Source: Mycobacterium malmoense | GTDB taxonomy: Bacteria > Actinomycetota > Actinomycetes > Mycobacteriales > Mycobacteriaceae | Length of the DNA stretch: 64,000 nucleotides | Assembly: GCF_019645855.1 (NCBI RefSeq) | Contig: NZ_CP080999.1 | Location: 3,906,001 to 3,970,000, forward strand | Direction: 5' to 3' | Shown: in pieces, positions 7,763 to 17,020 of the stretch | Layout: each line of letters opens with the position of its first letter | Numbering within the stretch: the first letter of the stretch is position 1 | Translations under genes and position numbers: made by a program | The notes under the pieces: model-generated | What the model saw: the letters and a program-made list of their open reading frames with translations, nothing else | Told to the model about the DNA's origin: nothing | Databases searched by the model: none

Positions 7763-10700
7763 TTACGGGTTATCCGCGCCGTTCATACCAGTAGCGGTCT
7801 GTCCGTTCGCATTCTGGGCGTCGATGGCAAACACGTCGCCGTTGGTACCGTTGCCGGCGGTTAGGCCGGCGTTGCCATTGCCGCCGTTGCCGCCTGTGGC
7901 GAAGGCGTCATTCGCAGACGGGTGGTCGGCAGGGGTCCCGCTGGCGTCGAGCCCCGCGATGATGTTGCCGTCACCGGCGTTGCCGCCGACGCTGCCGACG
8001 CCGGTACCGGTGCCGCCGATACCGCCGGTAGCAGTACCGCCGGTGGCCGAACTGTTGGCGCCCAGTGCGGAAATCTGGCCGGCTCCGCCGGCGCCGCCCT
8101 GGCCGCCGCCGAGACCGTCACCGCCGATGGCGCCCTGAGACGTGCCGCTGGCCACAGCGTTGTCGCCACCGGCGGAAATTGCCGCGCCGCCGCCACTACC
8201 TCCTTGGCCGCCGCCGGTGGCATCGCCGCCGTCACCACCGGTCGATGTACCGCTAGCCGTCCCGCCGGGGCCGCCGGCACTCGGGTTATCTTGGAAGGCA
8301 GTTACTTTGGCGCTTTGGATATTAGAGTTTCCGCCATTGCCGCCGATGCTGCCGCCGCCGGTACCGGCACCGCCGTTACCACCGGTGGACTGGCCGTAAA
8401 CGGTGCCGTCCTGCCCGGTCTCGAGCTCACCAACGCCGCCGTGACCGCCGTGACCGCCGTCACTGCCGACTCCGCCTTGGCCGCCCGTGGCAAGGACATC
8501 GTGACCGGCACCATCGATTGTGCCTCCGGTGCCGGCGGAGACGGGGTCTGCGACGAGGTACCCCGCACCGCCGGTGCCGCCTTGGCCGCCGGTGCTTCCG
8601 GCGCCGCCTGCGCCGCCCTGGGCAGTGCCACCGGTGACACTGCCGTCACTGACGTCGATAACGCCCTGTCCGCCGCCACCGCCGGTGCCGCCGCCGGTGC
8701 TGCCGACGTAGCCGGCCCCGCCGTGGCCGCCGGTAGCGGTGCTGTCAGCGACGGAGCCGCCACCGGTCGACGTGATGGTGGCGTAACCGCCCGCCCCACC
8801 GGTGCCGCCGTCGGTGCCGCCGGCCCCACCGGCCCCACCGGTGGCGGAGTTGTGTGCGCCGACGGCGGAGACGGTCGCGTTGCCTCCGCTGCCGCCAGTG
8901 CCGCCAGCGGCGGTGGCCGTACCGGCACCGCCGGCACCGCCCGCACCGCCAGTGGCGGTGCTGTCAGTGATGGTGCTGGCGGGGCCATTGCCGGTTACCA
9001 GGCCGGTGCCACCGCCGCCACCGGCGCCACCATCGTTGCCAAGACCATCGCCGCCGGCCCCGCCGGCCCCGCCGTAACCGCCGGTAGCGGTGGTACCGGT
9101 GCCCGCCTGGACGTTAGCCGCGCCCCCGGCCCCGCCGGCCCCGCCGACAGCGCCGTTGGTGCCGCCGTTGCCGCCGACCCCGCCGGCGCCACCGGTAGCG
9201 GTGCCGTCGTCGACAGTAGACAGGGACAACGCATAGCCGTTACCGCCATTGCCGCCCATACCGTTGCCGATGCCGGTGCCGCTGTTGCCGCCCGTGCCGC
9301 CGATGGCAATGCTGCTGTTGGTGACAGAGCCGTATTCAGCGAACACGCCGCCGCGGCCACCGGCACCGCCGGTGCCACCATCGAAGCCGGCACCGCCAGC
9401 CCCACCGGTACCCGTGCCACCGGTGACGGTGCCGCCGCTGTATGCACCGCCGCCAGCGCCAGCGTCGACCAGGCCGGTGCCTCCGGCGCCGCCGGTACCG
9501 CCGGTCGCGCCAGCCCCACCCGCCCCGCCAGTGGCGGCGCCGTTACTGGTGGCGGTATGGCCATATCCACTAGCAGCTATGTTGAAGGCGTTGCCGCCGT
9601 CGCCGCCCGTGCTGCCGGCGCCGGTGCCGCTGCCACCGGCCCCGCCCACAGCGCTGCCGCTGGCATAGCCATCGGGGGTATCCCCGTAGCCGCCCCACAC
9701 GACGCCCTTCCCGCCGACACCGCCCTGGCCGCCGTCGGTGCCGGCGCCGCCGGCACCACCGGTGGCGGTGCCGATAGCAGTGCTGTCTGTACCGCTGGCG
9801 CTCACATCGGCGCCTCCGCCGGCTCCGCCGGTGCCACCGGCGCTGCCAGCCCCGCCGACCCCGCCGGTGGCGTAACCGCCAGTGACAGTCCCTCCATTGG
9901 TTGCGGTGACGGTCGCATAGCCTCCGGCCCCGCCGGTGCCACCGTCGGTGCCTCCGGCCCCGCCAACCCCGCCGGTCGCGGTACCGGTGGCGGTGCTCAG
10001 CGCGCCGTCGGCGGTGACGGTTGCGGCGCCTCCGACGCCGCCAGTACCACCGGAGGAGGTGGCTGTGCCGGCGCCGCCGACCCCGCCGTCACCACCGGTG
10101 GCGGTACTACCGGCGGTGCTGCCACCGTGGGTGCCCTGGACGAGGGCACCACCGCCACCACCACCGCCACCGCCGCCCTGGCCGGGCCCGGTGGCAGTGG
10201 CCGCGCCACCGGCGCCACCAGCCCCGCCGTCGCCTCCGGTTGCACCGGCACCAACGCTGGCGCCGCCTCCGCCGGCGCCACCAGCGCCACCGGCGCCGAA
10301 CGCTCCGCCATCAGTGCCGGTACCGCCCTGGCCACCCGTCCCGCCGGTGCCCCCGTCCTGCGCCGGCCCCGCGCTAGCGGTGACGCCTTGGCCGTCACCG
10401 CCCTGACCACCCTGGCCACCGGTGCCGCCGGCACCACCACCAGTGCCACCGATGCCGGCACCGCCCGTGCCGCCGGTGCCACCGGCACCGCCCTGCAAAG
10501 CCTGCTCGGCGACTGCGGTCGTGCCGCCGGTGCCGCCCGTACCACCGACACCGCCGGTACCACCGACACCGTTAGCCCCCGCGGCGCCGGCGAACCCGAC
10601 CAACCCGCCGGAGCCACCGGCACCACCGGCACCGGCGGACCCGCCGATGCCACCGTGACCGCCAGTTCCGCCGACCGTCGCATAGCCCACACCGGTGCCA

Positions 10701-11659
10701 CCGGCCCCACCAACACCGCCAGCGCCACCGGCCCCACCAACACCGCCGGCCCCGCCGGAACCGAGGATCCCGACGTTGGTGCCGCCAGCCCCGCCCTGAC
10801 CGCCGGTGCCGCCGGCCAAACCGGTACCACCGGTCCCGCCGAGGAGTCCGCCACCCGCGGTGCCGGTAACACCCGTGTCACCGACACCGCCAGCGCCGCC
10901 AGTGCCGCCGGAACCGGCCGCCCAACCGAGCAGCGCCCGATCGGCACCACCAACGCCACCGGTCCCGCCGTTGCCGCCGGCCAGGTCGAAGCCCACACCG
11001 GAACCGCCGACGCCGCCGGTCCCCCCGGTCCCGCCGAAGCCACCCAGCAGCCCGCCGGCCCCGCCGTTGCCGCCGATTCCCCCGGTCCCGCCGGGACCTC
11101 CGATCCCGCCGGTCCCACCGGCCCCGCCGTTGCCGAACAGGCCCGCAGCACCTCCGGCCCCGCCAGAACCGCCGGTTTGCCCGGCCGCGGTGCTGTTAAC
11201 TCCCGAACCGCCGTTACCACCGTTGCCGAACAGGAGCCCGCCCGCCCCACCGGCCTGCCCGGTCCCCGCCGCACCGTTGGTGCCGTTGCCGATCAGTGGA
11301 CGCCCTAGCAATGCGTTGGTCGGCGCGTTGATCACACCCATAACGTCCTGCTCAAGCGTCTGCAGCGGCGACGCGTTGGCGGCCTCGGTGGCTGTATACA
11401 GAGACCCGCCCGAGTTCAGTGCCTGGACAAACTGGTCATGAAACTGCGATACCTGGGCGCTCACGGCCTGATACTCCTGGCCGTAGTTGCCAAACAGCGC
11501 CGCGACCGCCGCCGACACCTCATCCTCCGCGGCGGCCGCGATCTGCGTCGTCGAGCCCCCTACCACCGCGTGGGCCTGCCGGATCGCCGATCCGAGGTTG
11601 GTCAAGCTTGAGGCAGCCGCAGCGAATTCCTCGGGCACGGCGAACACTAAAGACGACAT
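7763..11659 (-). CDS. PE_PGRS family protein
   Basis: 1298 residues. The N-terminal PE domain (about 1-95) begins MSSLVFAVPEEF and includes the helical pair. The linker GRPLIGNGTNG (about 139-149) is diagnostic of PE_PGRS proteins. More than 1100 residues of GGxGG repeats follow. The first half is the classic GGAGGxGG type; the second half shifts to longer units rich in Thr, Ala, Asp and Ser (TATGGxGGAG style) with scattered aromatic and charged residues. PE domains direct export by type VII secretion and PGRS domains are surface exposed. GGGAGGAG precedes the ATG by about ten bases. No Mtb gene occupies this site. Large size and GC-rich repeats make length variation and misassembly likely. 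Confidence 0.95.
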   Translation of the reverse strand: MSSLVFAVPEEFAAAASSLTNLGSAIRQAHAVVGGSTTQIAAAAEDEVSAAVAALFGNYGQEYQAVSAQVSQFHDQFVQALNSGGSLYTATEAANASPLQTLEQDVMGVINAPTNALLGRPLIGNGTNGAAGTGQAGGAGGLLFGNGGNGGSGVNSTAAGQTGGSGGAGGAAGLFGNGGAGGTGGIGGPGGTGGIGGNGGAGGLLGGFGGTGGTGGVGGSGVGFDLAGGNGGTGGVGGADRALLGWAAGSGGTGGAGGVGDTGVTGTAGGGLLGGTGGTGLAGGTGGQGGAGGTNVGILGSGGAGGVGGAGGAGGVGGAGGTGVGYATVGGTGGHGGIGGSAGAGGAGGSGGLVGFAGAAGANGVGGTGGVGGTGGTGGTTAVAEQALQGGAGGTGGTGGAGIGGTGGGAGGTGGQGGQGGDGQGVTASAGPAQDGGTGGTGGQGGTGTDGGAFGAGGAGGAGGGGASVGAGATGGDGGAGGAGGAATATGPGQGGGGGGGGGGALVQGTHGGSTAGSTATGGDGGVGGAGTATSSGGTGGVGGAATVTADGALSTATGTATGGVGGAGGTDGGTGGAGGYATVTATNGGTVTGGYATGGVGGAGSAGGTGGAGGGADVSASGTDSTAIGTATGGAGGAGTDGGQGGVGGKGVVWGGYGDTPDGYASGSAVGGAGGSGTGAGSTGGDGGNAFNIAASGYGHTATSNGAATGGAGGAGATGGTGGAGGTGLVDAGAGGGAYSGGTVTGGTGTGGAGGAGFDGGTGGAGGRGGVFAEYGSVTNSSIAIGGTGGNSGTGIGNGMGGNGGNGYALSLSTVDDGTATGGAGGVGGNGGTNGAVGGAGGAGGAANVQAGTGTTATGGYGGAGGAGGDGLGNDGGAGGGGGTGLVTGNGPASTITDSTATGGAGGAGGAGTATAAGGTGGSGGNATVSAVGAHNSATGGAGGAGGTDGGTGGAGGYATITSTGGGSVADSTATGGHGGAGYVGSTGGGTGGGGGQGVIDVSDGSVTGGTAQGGAGGAGSTGGQGGTGGAGYLVADPVSAGTGGTIDGAGHDVLATGGQGGVGSDGGHGGHGGVGELETGQDGTVYGQSTGGNGGAGTGGGSIGGNGGNSNIQSAKVTAFQDNPSAGGPGGTASGTSTGGDGGDATGGGQGGSGGGAAISAGGDNAVASGTSQGAIGGDGLGGGQGGAGGAGQISALGANSSATGGTATGGIGGTGTGVGSVGGNAGDGNIIAGLDASGTPADHPSANDAFATGGNGGNGNAGLTAGNGTNGDVFAIDAQNANGQTATGMNGADNP

Positions 11660-11984
11660 ATGGGGGCTCCTCCCATTAAGGGGGCGGTCGGTGGGAAGAC
11701 GACGGCAGGCGAACCGAAGGCCTCAAATCAGCTCAGAACAGTACGCTCATCCACTCAAATCGTCGCAGCAAATATCCAAATTTGCTCGGCTCAATTTCAT
11801 GGCCATTTCATCGTCGTTCATCGTCATTTCATCGTCGCCGGACGACAGTGAGAAGCAGCCCGCGCCAACGGCGTTAACCCCGTGACCGGAGTAACTAGGC
11901 GACTCGAAACCCTGAGGTCCCGGCAGGGCGTCTACCCCACCAGTGCGCTTTAACGGACCCCAGCACCCACTGGGTCTGAGAGGC
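11660..11984. other. Intergenic region upstream of PE_PGRS
   Basis: 325 bp between the PE_PGRS start and the acyltransferase stop. It carries the PE_PGRS leader and is more AT-rich than its neighbours at 11750-11840. A 21-bp-period direct repeat of ATTTCATCGTCG starts at about 11804 and 11825, with a related TTCATCGTC between the copies. No gene is supported. The repeat could be regulatory for the PE_PGRS gene; that is inference. Confidence 0.5.
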
Positions 11985-13124
11985 TCAGTCCCGCACGCGC
12001 GTGAAATGGTGTAATAGCCAAGCCAAAGGAATCGTCAGCACCAGCGTCGCGACGAACAGATTCAGCATCGAACCGGTATAGACATGGTCGCGAACGACGT
12101 AGACCATCGCGAACTCCATCGTCACCAGATGGATCAGGAAGATCTCGTAGGAGATCTCACCCAGCCACACCATCGGCCGGGTGGCCAGCAGCCGGTAATA
12201 CCAGCCCCGGTCGCCCAGTGCCAGCGGCGCCACCGCCAGCGCGGCGATCACGGCGTAGAAGCCCGTCTTGACGAGCGCCTCCCCCAACGTCGCCGGCGAT
12301 GTGGTCGGCGCGCCCGCGATCGGGGTGGAAACGATGAAGTAGCTGACGGTCGCCAGCGGTATGGCCATGAACGCATAGCAGCGCACACCCATCGCCTGTA
12401 GCACGGCCAGCACCATGCCGGCCAGGAACCAGGCCAAATAGGTGGGCAGCCATAGCCGGGCGCCGTCGGGAAACCAGTGGTCGGCGTGGACCAGGATCAA
12501 CCATGCCGGGCTGATGAGCGTCATTCCCGCTAGTGCGGCGAGGATTAGCCGCGGCTGCCACCGCCGCCGGCAGATCAGCACCAGCAGCAGGTATGCCAAC
12601 AGCGGCAGCGCCACATAGAAGGCCGCCTCCACCGCCAGGCTCCACATCTGCGTCAGGCCCTGATGCAGATAGCGGCCCAGGTAGCCGTCGGTGTAGATCT
12701 GCGTCAGGGTGAGGTTGCGGAGCAGCCCAACCCAGGTGTGCCCGGGGTTGGGGCCGGCCGCGCGGAAGTGGTACAGGACGTAGGCGAACAGCACGGTGAC
12801 GACGTAGGCGGGCATGATGCGCCGAACCCGGTGCCACGCATAGCGACTCAGCGACGGCGGCGGGCCGCCGGTGACAACCGATTTCACCCACGGACGGAAC
12901 AGCAGGAAGCCCGACAGCACGAAAAAGATCGGGACGCCGATCTCCATCCGGGCACCGACCAGGCCCCAGTAGCCGTGGGTGTATTTGCCGGTGGTGTAGG
13001 CCGCGTGGGTGCCGACGACGAGGAGGGCGGCGACCGCGCGGATACCGGTCAGTGACGCGACCCGGTCGACATGGGAGACCTGCTCGAGTCCGCCCTGGGC
13101 GTCTTGTTCCTCGGACAGGGTCAT
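11985..13124 (-). CDS. Membrane acyltransferase, family 3 (Rv1254-like)
   Basis: 379 residues with about ten predicted membrane helices. The N-terminal signature GIRAVAALLVVGTHAAY contains the conserved Arg and His39 of the acyltransferase_3 (NodX/OafA/WecH) family, followed by FFVLSGFLLFRPW. Members transfer acyl groups from the cytosolic side onto exported sugars or lipids; the acceptor here is unknown. The ATG overlaps the deaD stop by four bases, so it is translationally coupled to the helicase gene. Confidence 0.88.
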   Translation of the reverse strand: MTLSEEQDAQGGLEQVSHVDRVASLTGIRAVAALLVVGTHAAYTTGKYTHGYWGLVGARMEIGVPIFFVLSGFLLFRPWVKSVVTGGPPPSLSRYAWHRVRRIMPAYVVTVLFAYVLYHFRAAGPNPGHTWVGLLRNLTLTQIYTDGYLGRYLHQGLTQMWSLAVEAAFYVALPLLAYLLLVLICRRRWQPRLILAALAGMTLISPAWLILVHADHWFPDGARLWLPTYLAWFLAGMVLAVLQAMGVRCYAFMAIPLATVSYFIVSTPIAGAPTTSPATLGEALVKTGFYAVIAALAVAPLALGDRGWYYRLLATRPMVWLGEISYEIFLIHLVTMEFAMVYVVRDHVYTGSMLNLFVATLVLTIPLAWLLHHFTRVRD

Positions 13125-14830
13125 CCTGCGCGTTTTCCGCGCGGCTTCCCGCCGGTGCGCAATTGAGCATTGCGGCGACGAGGCTTGTCTTGGCTGTCCG
13201 GCCGAAGGTCGATCAGCACGCCCGAGATGCGGGTGTGCTCAAGCCTTTTCAGTGTTGACCGGGGCAGCTTGGCCGGCAGCTCCACCAGTGAAAAGTCCGG
13301 CCCGATGGCGATGTGGCCGAAATCGCTGCGATGCAGCCCGCCCTCGTTGGCGATGGCGCCGACGATCGCGCCGGGACCAATCTTGTGACGCTTGCCCACG
13401 GAGACGCGGTAGGTGGTGAATTCTCTTGGTTGCCTTGGCTTTTCGTGACGTTCCCGACGTTCGCGCCGTTCGGGCGGCGGTTCGGGTGCCATCAGGAACG
13501 CCTCGCCGTCGCGCGACTGCAGCGCCAGCGCCGCGGCGATGTCGGCCATCGGGACGTCGTGCTCGCGTTCGTAATCCTCGACCAGCTTGCGGAACAGATC
13601 TAGCCCCGGAGCGCCGAGCGTGTCGGTGATGGAGTCGGCGAATTTTGCCACCCGTTGTGCGTTGACGTCCTCGACGGTGGGCAACTCGGTCTCGACAAGC
13701 GTTTGACGCGTGGCCTTTTCGATCGCCTTGAGCAGGTGGCGTTCCCGCGGGGAGACGAACAGCAGCGCGGTTCCCGAACGTCCGGCCCTGCCGGTGCGTC
13801 CGATGCGATGGACGTAGGACTCAATGTCGTGGGGGATGTCGTAGTTGAGCACATGCGATATCCGCTCGACGTCCAGCCCACGCGCCGCCACGTCGGTGGC
13901 GACCAGGATGTCGATGCCCTTGGGGCCGCCGTTTCTGAGCGCGGTGATGGTGCGCTCGCGCTGGGCCTGGGGGATGTCGCCGTTGATGGCGGCCGCGGAA
14001 AATCCTCGGGCCCTTAGCTTTTCGGCAACCTCCTCGGTGGCCTGTTTGGTGCGGACGAAGACGATCATGGCCTCGAACGGTTCGACTTCGAGGACCCGTG
14101 TCAGCGCGTCCATCTTGCGGGGCCCGGCGACCTGGATGTAGCGCTGCGAAATGTTCTCGGCGGTGGCGGTTTTCGCTTTGGTGGTGACTTCGAACGGATC
14201 GTGTAGGTACTTGGTGGTGAGCTTGCGGATCGCCGGCGGCATGGTCGCCGAAAAGAGGGCCACCTGTTTGTATTCCGGGGTGTCGGCCAGGATGCGCTCG
14301 ACGTCTTCGGCGAAGCCCATGGTGAGCATCTCGTCGGCCTCGTCGAGCACCAGGTAGTCGATATGGGAGAGGTCCAGCGTTCCGCGTTCGAGGTGGTCGA
14401 TGACGCGGCCGGGGGTGCCGACCACCACCTGCGCGCCGCGTCTCAGCCCCGCCAGTTGTACGCCGTAGGACGAGCCGCCATAGATCGGCAACACGTGGAT
14501 CTGCGGCAGATGCGCCCCATAGCGGCTGAATGCCTCGGCCACTTGCAGCGCCAGCTCGCGGGTGGGCGCCAGCACCAGCGCTTGCGTGGCGGTGCTCTTG
14601 ACGTCGATCTTGGACAGGATCGGGATGGCGAAGGCCGCCGTCTTGCCGGTGCCGGTCTGGGCCAGTCCGACCACGTCGGAACCGGCCATCAGCGCCGGAA
14701 TCGTCGCGGCCTGGATGGCCGTCGGCGACTCGTAGCCGACATCGGCGATCGCCCGCAGGACCGCAGGGTGAATCTGCAGGTCGGCAAACGTGGTGGCGGC
14801 AGCAACGGGTGGACTGTCCGGGATGGTCAT
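13121..14830 (-). CDS. deaD: DEAD-box RNA helicase DeaD/CsdA
   Basis: 569 residues. All helicase motifs are visible: Q motif region, I (AQTGTGKT), Ia (PTRELALQ), Ib (TPGR), II (DEAD in VLDEADEM), III (SAT), V (ATDVAARGLD) and VI (HRIGRTGRAGR). The C-terminus has a DbpA-type RNA-binding domain (YRVSVGKRHKIGPGAIVGAI) and a basic tail (RRRNAQLRTGGKPRGKRAG). ATP-dependent RNA unwinding in ribosome assembly and RNA decay, often cold-induced. First gene of a two-gene operon with the acyltransferase; its upstream region holds the 45-bp repeat array. Confidence 0.95.
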   Translation of the reverse strand: MTIPDSPPVAAATTFADLQIHPAVLRAIADVGYESPTAIQAATIPALMAGSDVVGLAQTGTGKTAAFAIPILSKIDVKSTATQALVLAPTRELALQVAEAFSRYGAHLPQIHVLPIYGGSSYGVQLAGLRRGAQVVVGTPGRVIDHLERGTLDLSHIDYLVLDEADEMLTMGFAEDVERILADTPEYKQVALFSATMPPAIRKLTTKYLHDPFEVTTKAKTATAENISQRYIQVAGPRKMDALTRVLEVEPFEAMIVFVRTKQATEEVAEKLRARGFSAAAINGDIPQAQRERTITALRNGGPKGIDILVATDVAARGLDVERISHVLNYDIPHDIESYVHRIGRTGRAGRSGTALLFVSPRERHLLKAIEKATRQTLVETELPTVEDVNAQRVAKFADSITDTLGAPGLDLFRKLVEDYEREHDVPMADIAAALALQSRDGEAFLMAPEPPPERRERRERHEKPRQPREFTTYRVSVGKRHKIGPGAIVGAIANEGGLHRSDFGHIAIGPDFSLVELPAKLPRSTLKRLEHTRISGVLIDLRPDSQDKPRRRNAQLRTGGKPRGKRAG

Positions 14831-14845
14831 CGTGCAACGAGTTTA

Positions 14846-15023
14846 GTGGCGAACGCGAGCCCGGTCCCGCCGGGCGCGGCGGGTCGCCACCATCGAACCC
14901 GTGGCGAACGCGAGCCGGGCGCGGCACGTCGCCACCATCGGACCCGTGGCGAACGCGAGCCGGGCGCGGCACGTCGCCACCATCGGACCCGTGGCGAACG
15001 CGAGCCGGGCGCGGCACGCGGCC
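14846..15023. repeat. 45-bp tandem repeat array between deaD and lprE
   Basis: Units begin with GTGGCGAACGCGAGC at 14846, 14901, 14946 and 14991. The first is 55 bp because of a 10-bp insertion, the next two are exact 45-mers, and the last is partial. Each unit boundary pairs TCGCCAC with GTGGCGA (for example 14929-14935 with 14946-14952), so the array can fold into successive 7-bp hairpins. The period is a multiple of three and stays open in the lprE frame. The array occupies most of the divergent promoter region and resembles mycobacterial VNTR/MIRU loci. Confidence 0.9.
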
Positions 15024-15068
15024 AAGCCTGCCGCACCTAGGGGCCGGGTTTCGGTACGGTTGCGCGAT

Positions 15069-15656
15069 GTGTGGTCGCTAGCGCGTAGTTCTGAGCCATT
15101 GACCGCCCTTTCCGTTGCCGTGCTGGTCGGCGCGACGTTGACCGGCTGCGGTTCGGGCGATTCCACGGTCGCGAAGACGCCGCAGGCCACCACATCGACC
15201 GAGACCAACTCCATCACCGCCCCCGCCGTACCGAGCGCGGCCGCCGCCCCGCCCAGCAGCGCTGCGCCGGCCGACCCGTGCGCGGTCAATCTCGCCTCGC
15301 CCACCATCGCGAAGGTGGTCTCCGAGCTGCCCCGCGATCCGCGCAGTCAGCAGCCCTGGAATCCCGAGCCCATAGCGGGCAACTACAACGAATGCGCCCA
15401 GCTGTCGGCGGTGATCGTCAAGGCCAACACCAACGCCACCAACCCCACCACCCGGGCGGTGCTGTTCCATCTCGGCCAGTTCATCCCGCAGGGGGTGCCC
15501 GACACCTACGGGTTCAACGGCATCGACGCGTCGCAAACCACCGGCGACACCGTGGCATTGACGTACCCCGGCGGAATCAACGGCTTGAACACCGACGTGC
15601 GGTTGCACTGGAACGGCAACGGCGTCGAGCTCATCGGTAACGCCCCCGGCCACTGA
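15069..15656 (+). CDS. lprE: LppP/LprE-family lipoprotein LprE
   Basis: 195 residues from a GTG start, chosen because it gives a compact signal peptide (one Arg, then LTALSVAVLVGATLTGC) whose lipobox places the acylated Cys at residue 27. A Ser/Thr/Ala/Pro-rich linker (about 28-70) is followed by a conserved extracytoplasmic domain from DPCAVNLASPTIAKVV to the end. Predicted to be anchored in the outer leaflet of the inner membrane. The frame is open upstream through the 45-bp repeats, but starting there would bury the signal peptide. Function of the family is not established. Confidence 0.87.
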   Translation: MWSLARSSEPLTALSVAVLVGATLTGCGSGDSTVAKTPQATTSTETNSITAPAVPSAAAAPPSSAAPADPCAVNLASPTIAKVVSELPRDPRSQQPWNPEPIAGNYNECAQLSAVIVKANTNATNPTTRAVLFHLGQFIPQGVPDTYGFNGIDASQTTGDTVALTYPGGINGLNTDVRLHWNGNGVELIGNAPGH

Positions 15657-15801
15657 GTGGTCTCGCCAAGAACCACCGGACTGCCGGACCGCACATCGCG
15701 CCGGCAGAGATCGCTACGTGTTGAACAGTTCGTCATCCGCACGTTGTCGCCCCGTCTTGCGAAGTGATCCAATCGCCGTTAACGATTACCTGCACACGAC
15801 A

Positions 15802-15840
15802 GCGATTGGCTCCCTTCGGTGAATGAAGGGAGCCAATCGC
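15802..15840. terminator. 16-bp perfect hairpin between convergent genes
   Basis: Bases 15802-15817 are the exact reverse complement of 15825-15840, around a 7-base loop (GGTGAAT). It lies between lprE and the GjpA-like gene, which converge, so it can serve both. There is no T-tract. The sequence CCAATCGCCGTTAAC occurs as a direct repeat at about 15769 and 15833. Confidence 0.75.
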
Positions 15841-15883
15841 CGTTAACCTGTCACCCTCGCAGTAGCAACAGGCCTCGCTCAAC

Positions 15884-17020
15884 TCATAGTGCCGACAGAA
15901 TGTTGAGCGCGATGGTTGAGAGGTCGACGGTCAACGTTGCCGCGGCCGTTCCCAAACCGCCCGTGACATCGGCCGCCAACGACGGACCAAGCGCACCAGC
16001 GATATCGGTCACTATCGCTGGATCGAACGCCTTCCCGACATCAGCCGCCAGCCCGGGCAGCTCGACGGCCAAACCCGGCACGATGGCAGCCGCGGCAGCG
16101 GGAGGCTCCGTCAGCGGTGGCAGCTTCGCGCCTAGCGCCTCAGCGATCGCCCGTGGGACCGCAAGAAGGAGGTCAGGAATAATTCCGGAGTTACCGTTAA
16201 GTTCCCCACTAAAGCGGCTCACCCCAGCATTCACCAGGCCTGGCCAACCGAACATGTTGTAGTCGAGATTATTGGGACCGCCGTTGAGGAAAGCGTTTGT
16301 TATGTCGGCGGGCAAATTGATCAACGTGCTCCATGCAGTTGCCGGATCGCCGCCATTCACAGCATCGACGAATTCCTGAGCGCTTAGTCCGGCCTGTTCC
16401 CAAGGGGCAAACGGGATGCCCTGGAGTGCGTTGACCAGGTGAAGGAGCAGGGTAATGCTAGTAACCGCGTCAAGCGCCTTCGTCATGTTGGTTGTCATAT
16501 CCGCGGGGATCTGCAGAATGGGAAACAACGGCTCCCCTCCCTGAATGATCAATGTTGAGACGAGGTAATCGGCTTCGCTAGAGGCGAGCGCGGGCATACC
16601 TGCCATGAGGTCGCTCCAGATCGTTTGCAGACCTGAGGGCAACGTGGTTGTCAGGACATTTTGAATACTGCTCGCTGAGCTTTCCAACGAGGTGACGACT
16701 GTTTGGCCATAGCCACTTTGGTTGGCAAGAACCTGCGACAACACCGGGGAGGGAGCGTTGAGCATCTGCTGACCAAGCCAACTCACGCTGTTGGTCGCTG
16801 TCGTCAACGTGTCTATCCAGTTGGTGATCGGGTTGACAACATCGGCGAGTTCTACCGCATAGCGCTGGACATTGCCGAGCCTGTGCTGAATGTCAACTGC
16901 GACATCGTTGAACACCGAGGGCGTCAGGGCGATCAGGCTGGCGCCCAACGCCGCGGCGCCCGCGGTGGCGAGGGCCACCCCAGTGGTCTTATGGGGGCGA
17001 GCTGCAAGGTCCACGACCAT
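15884..17020 (-). CDS. GjpA-like putative outer-membrane or secreted protein
   Basis: 378 residues. The short positive N-terminus (VDLAARPHKTTGVAL) is followed by a hydrophobic Ala/Gly segment (about 13-35, ending in LIALTPSVF) and DIQHR. The rest is an amphipathic, Asn/Ala/Leu-rich chain without long charged stretches. This architecture matches the actinobacterial family annotated as outer-membrane porin GjpA, after the Gordonia protein. Pore activity of the mycobacterial members is, to my knowledge, not generally shown. The ATG is preceded by AAAGGAG. No counterpart sits here in H37Rv. Its codon use is less GC-biased than that of its neighbours, and the upstream region is AT-rich with a poly-C tract, consistent with acquisition. 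Confidence 0.6.
   Translation of the reverse strand: MVVDLAARPHKTTGVALATAGAAALGASLIALTPSVFNDVAVDIQHRLGNVQRYAVELADVVNPITNWIDTLTTATNSVSWLGQQMLNAPSPVLSQVLANQSGYGQTVVTSLESSASSIQNVLTTTLPSGLQTIWSDLMAGMPALASSEADYLVSTLIIQGGEPLFPILQIPADMTTNMTKALDAVTSITLLLHLVNALQGIPFAPWEQAGLSAQEFVDAVNGGDPATAWSTLINLPADITNAFLNGGPNNLDYNMFGWPGLVNAGVSRFSGELNGNSGIIPDLLLAVPRAIAEALGAKLPPLTEPPAAAAAIVPGLAVELPGLAADVGKAFDPAIVTDIAGALGPSLAADVTGGLGTAAATLTVDLSTIALNILSAL

Noticed and set aside
7922..11308. Very long open frame on the strand opposite the PE_PGRS gene
   Set aside because: It is a by-product of GGN-repeat complement (GCC/CCG codons). It has no ribosome site and an Ala/Gly/Thr repeat composition, and the PE domain and linker identify the minus strand as coding.
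14846..15023. CRISPR array
   Set aside because: Units are contiguous without unique spacers. No cas genes are nearby; the Cas4-like domain belongs to a housekeeping-type fusion.
14901..15068. N-terminal extension of LprE through the 45-bp repeats
   Set aside because: The frame is open, but starting in the array would bury the lipoprotein signal peptide. GTG 15069 gives a correct leader and lipobox.
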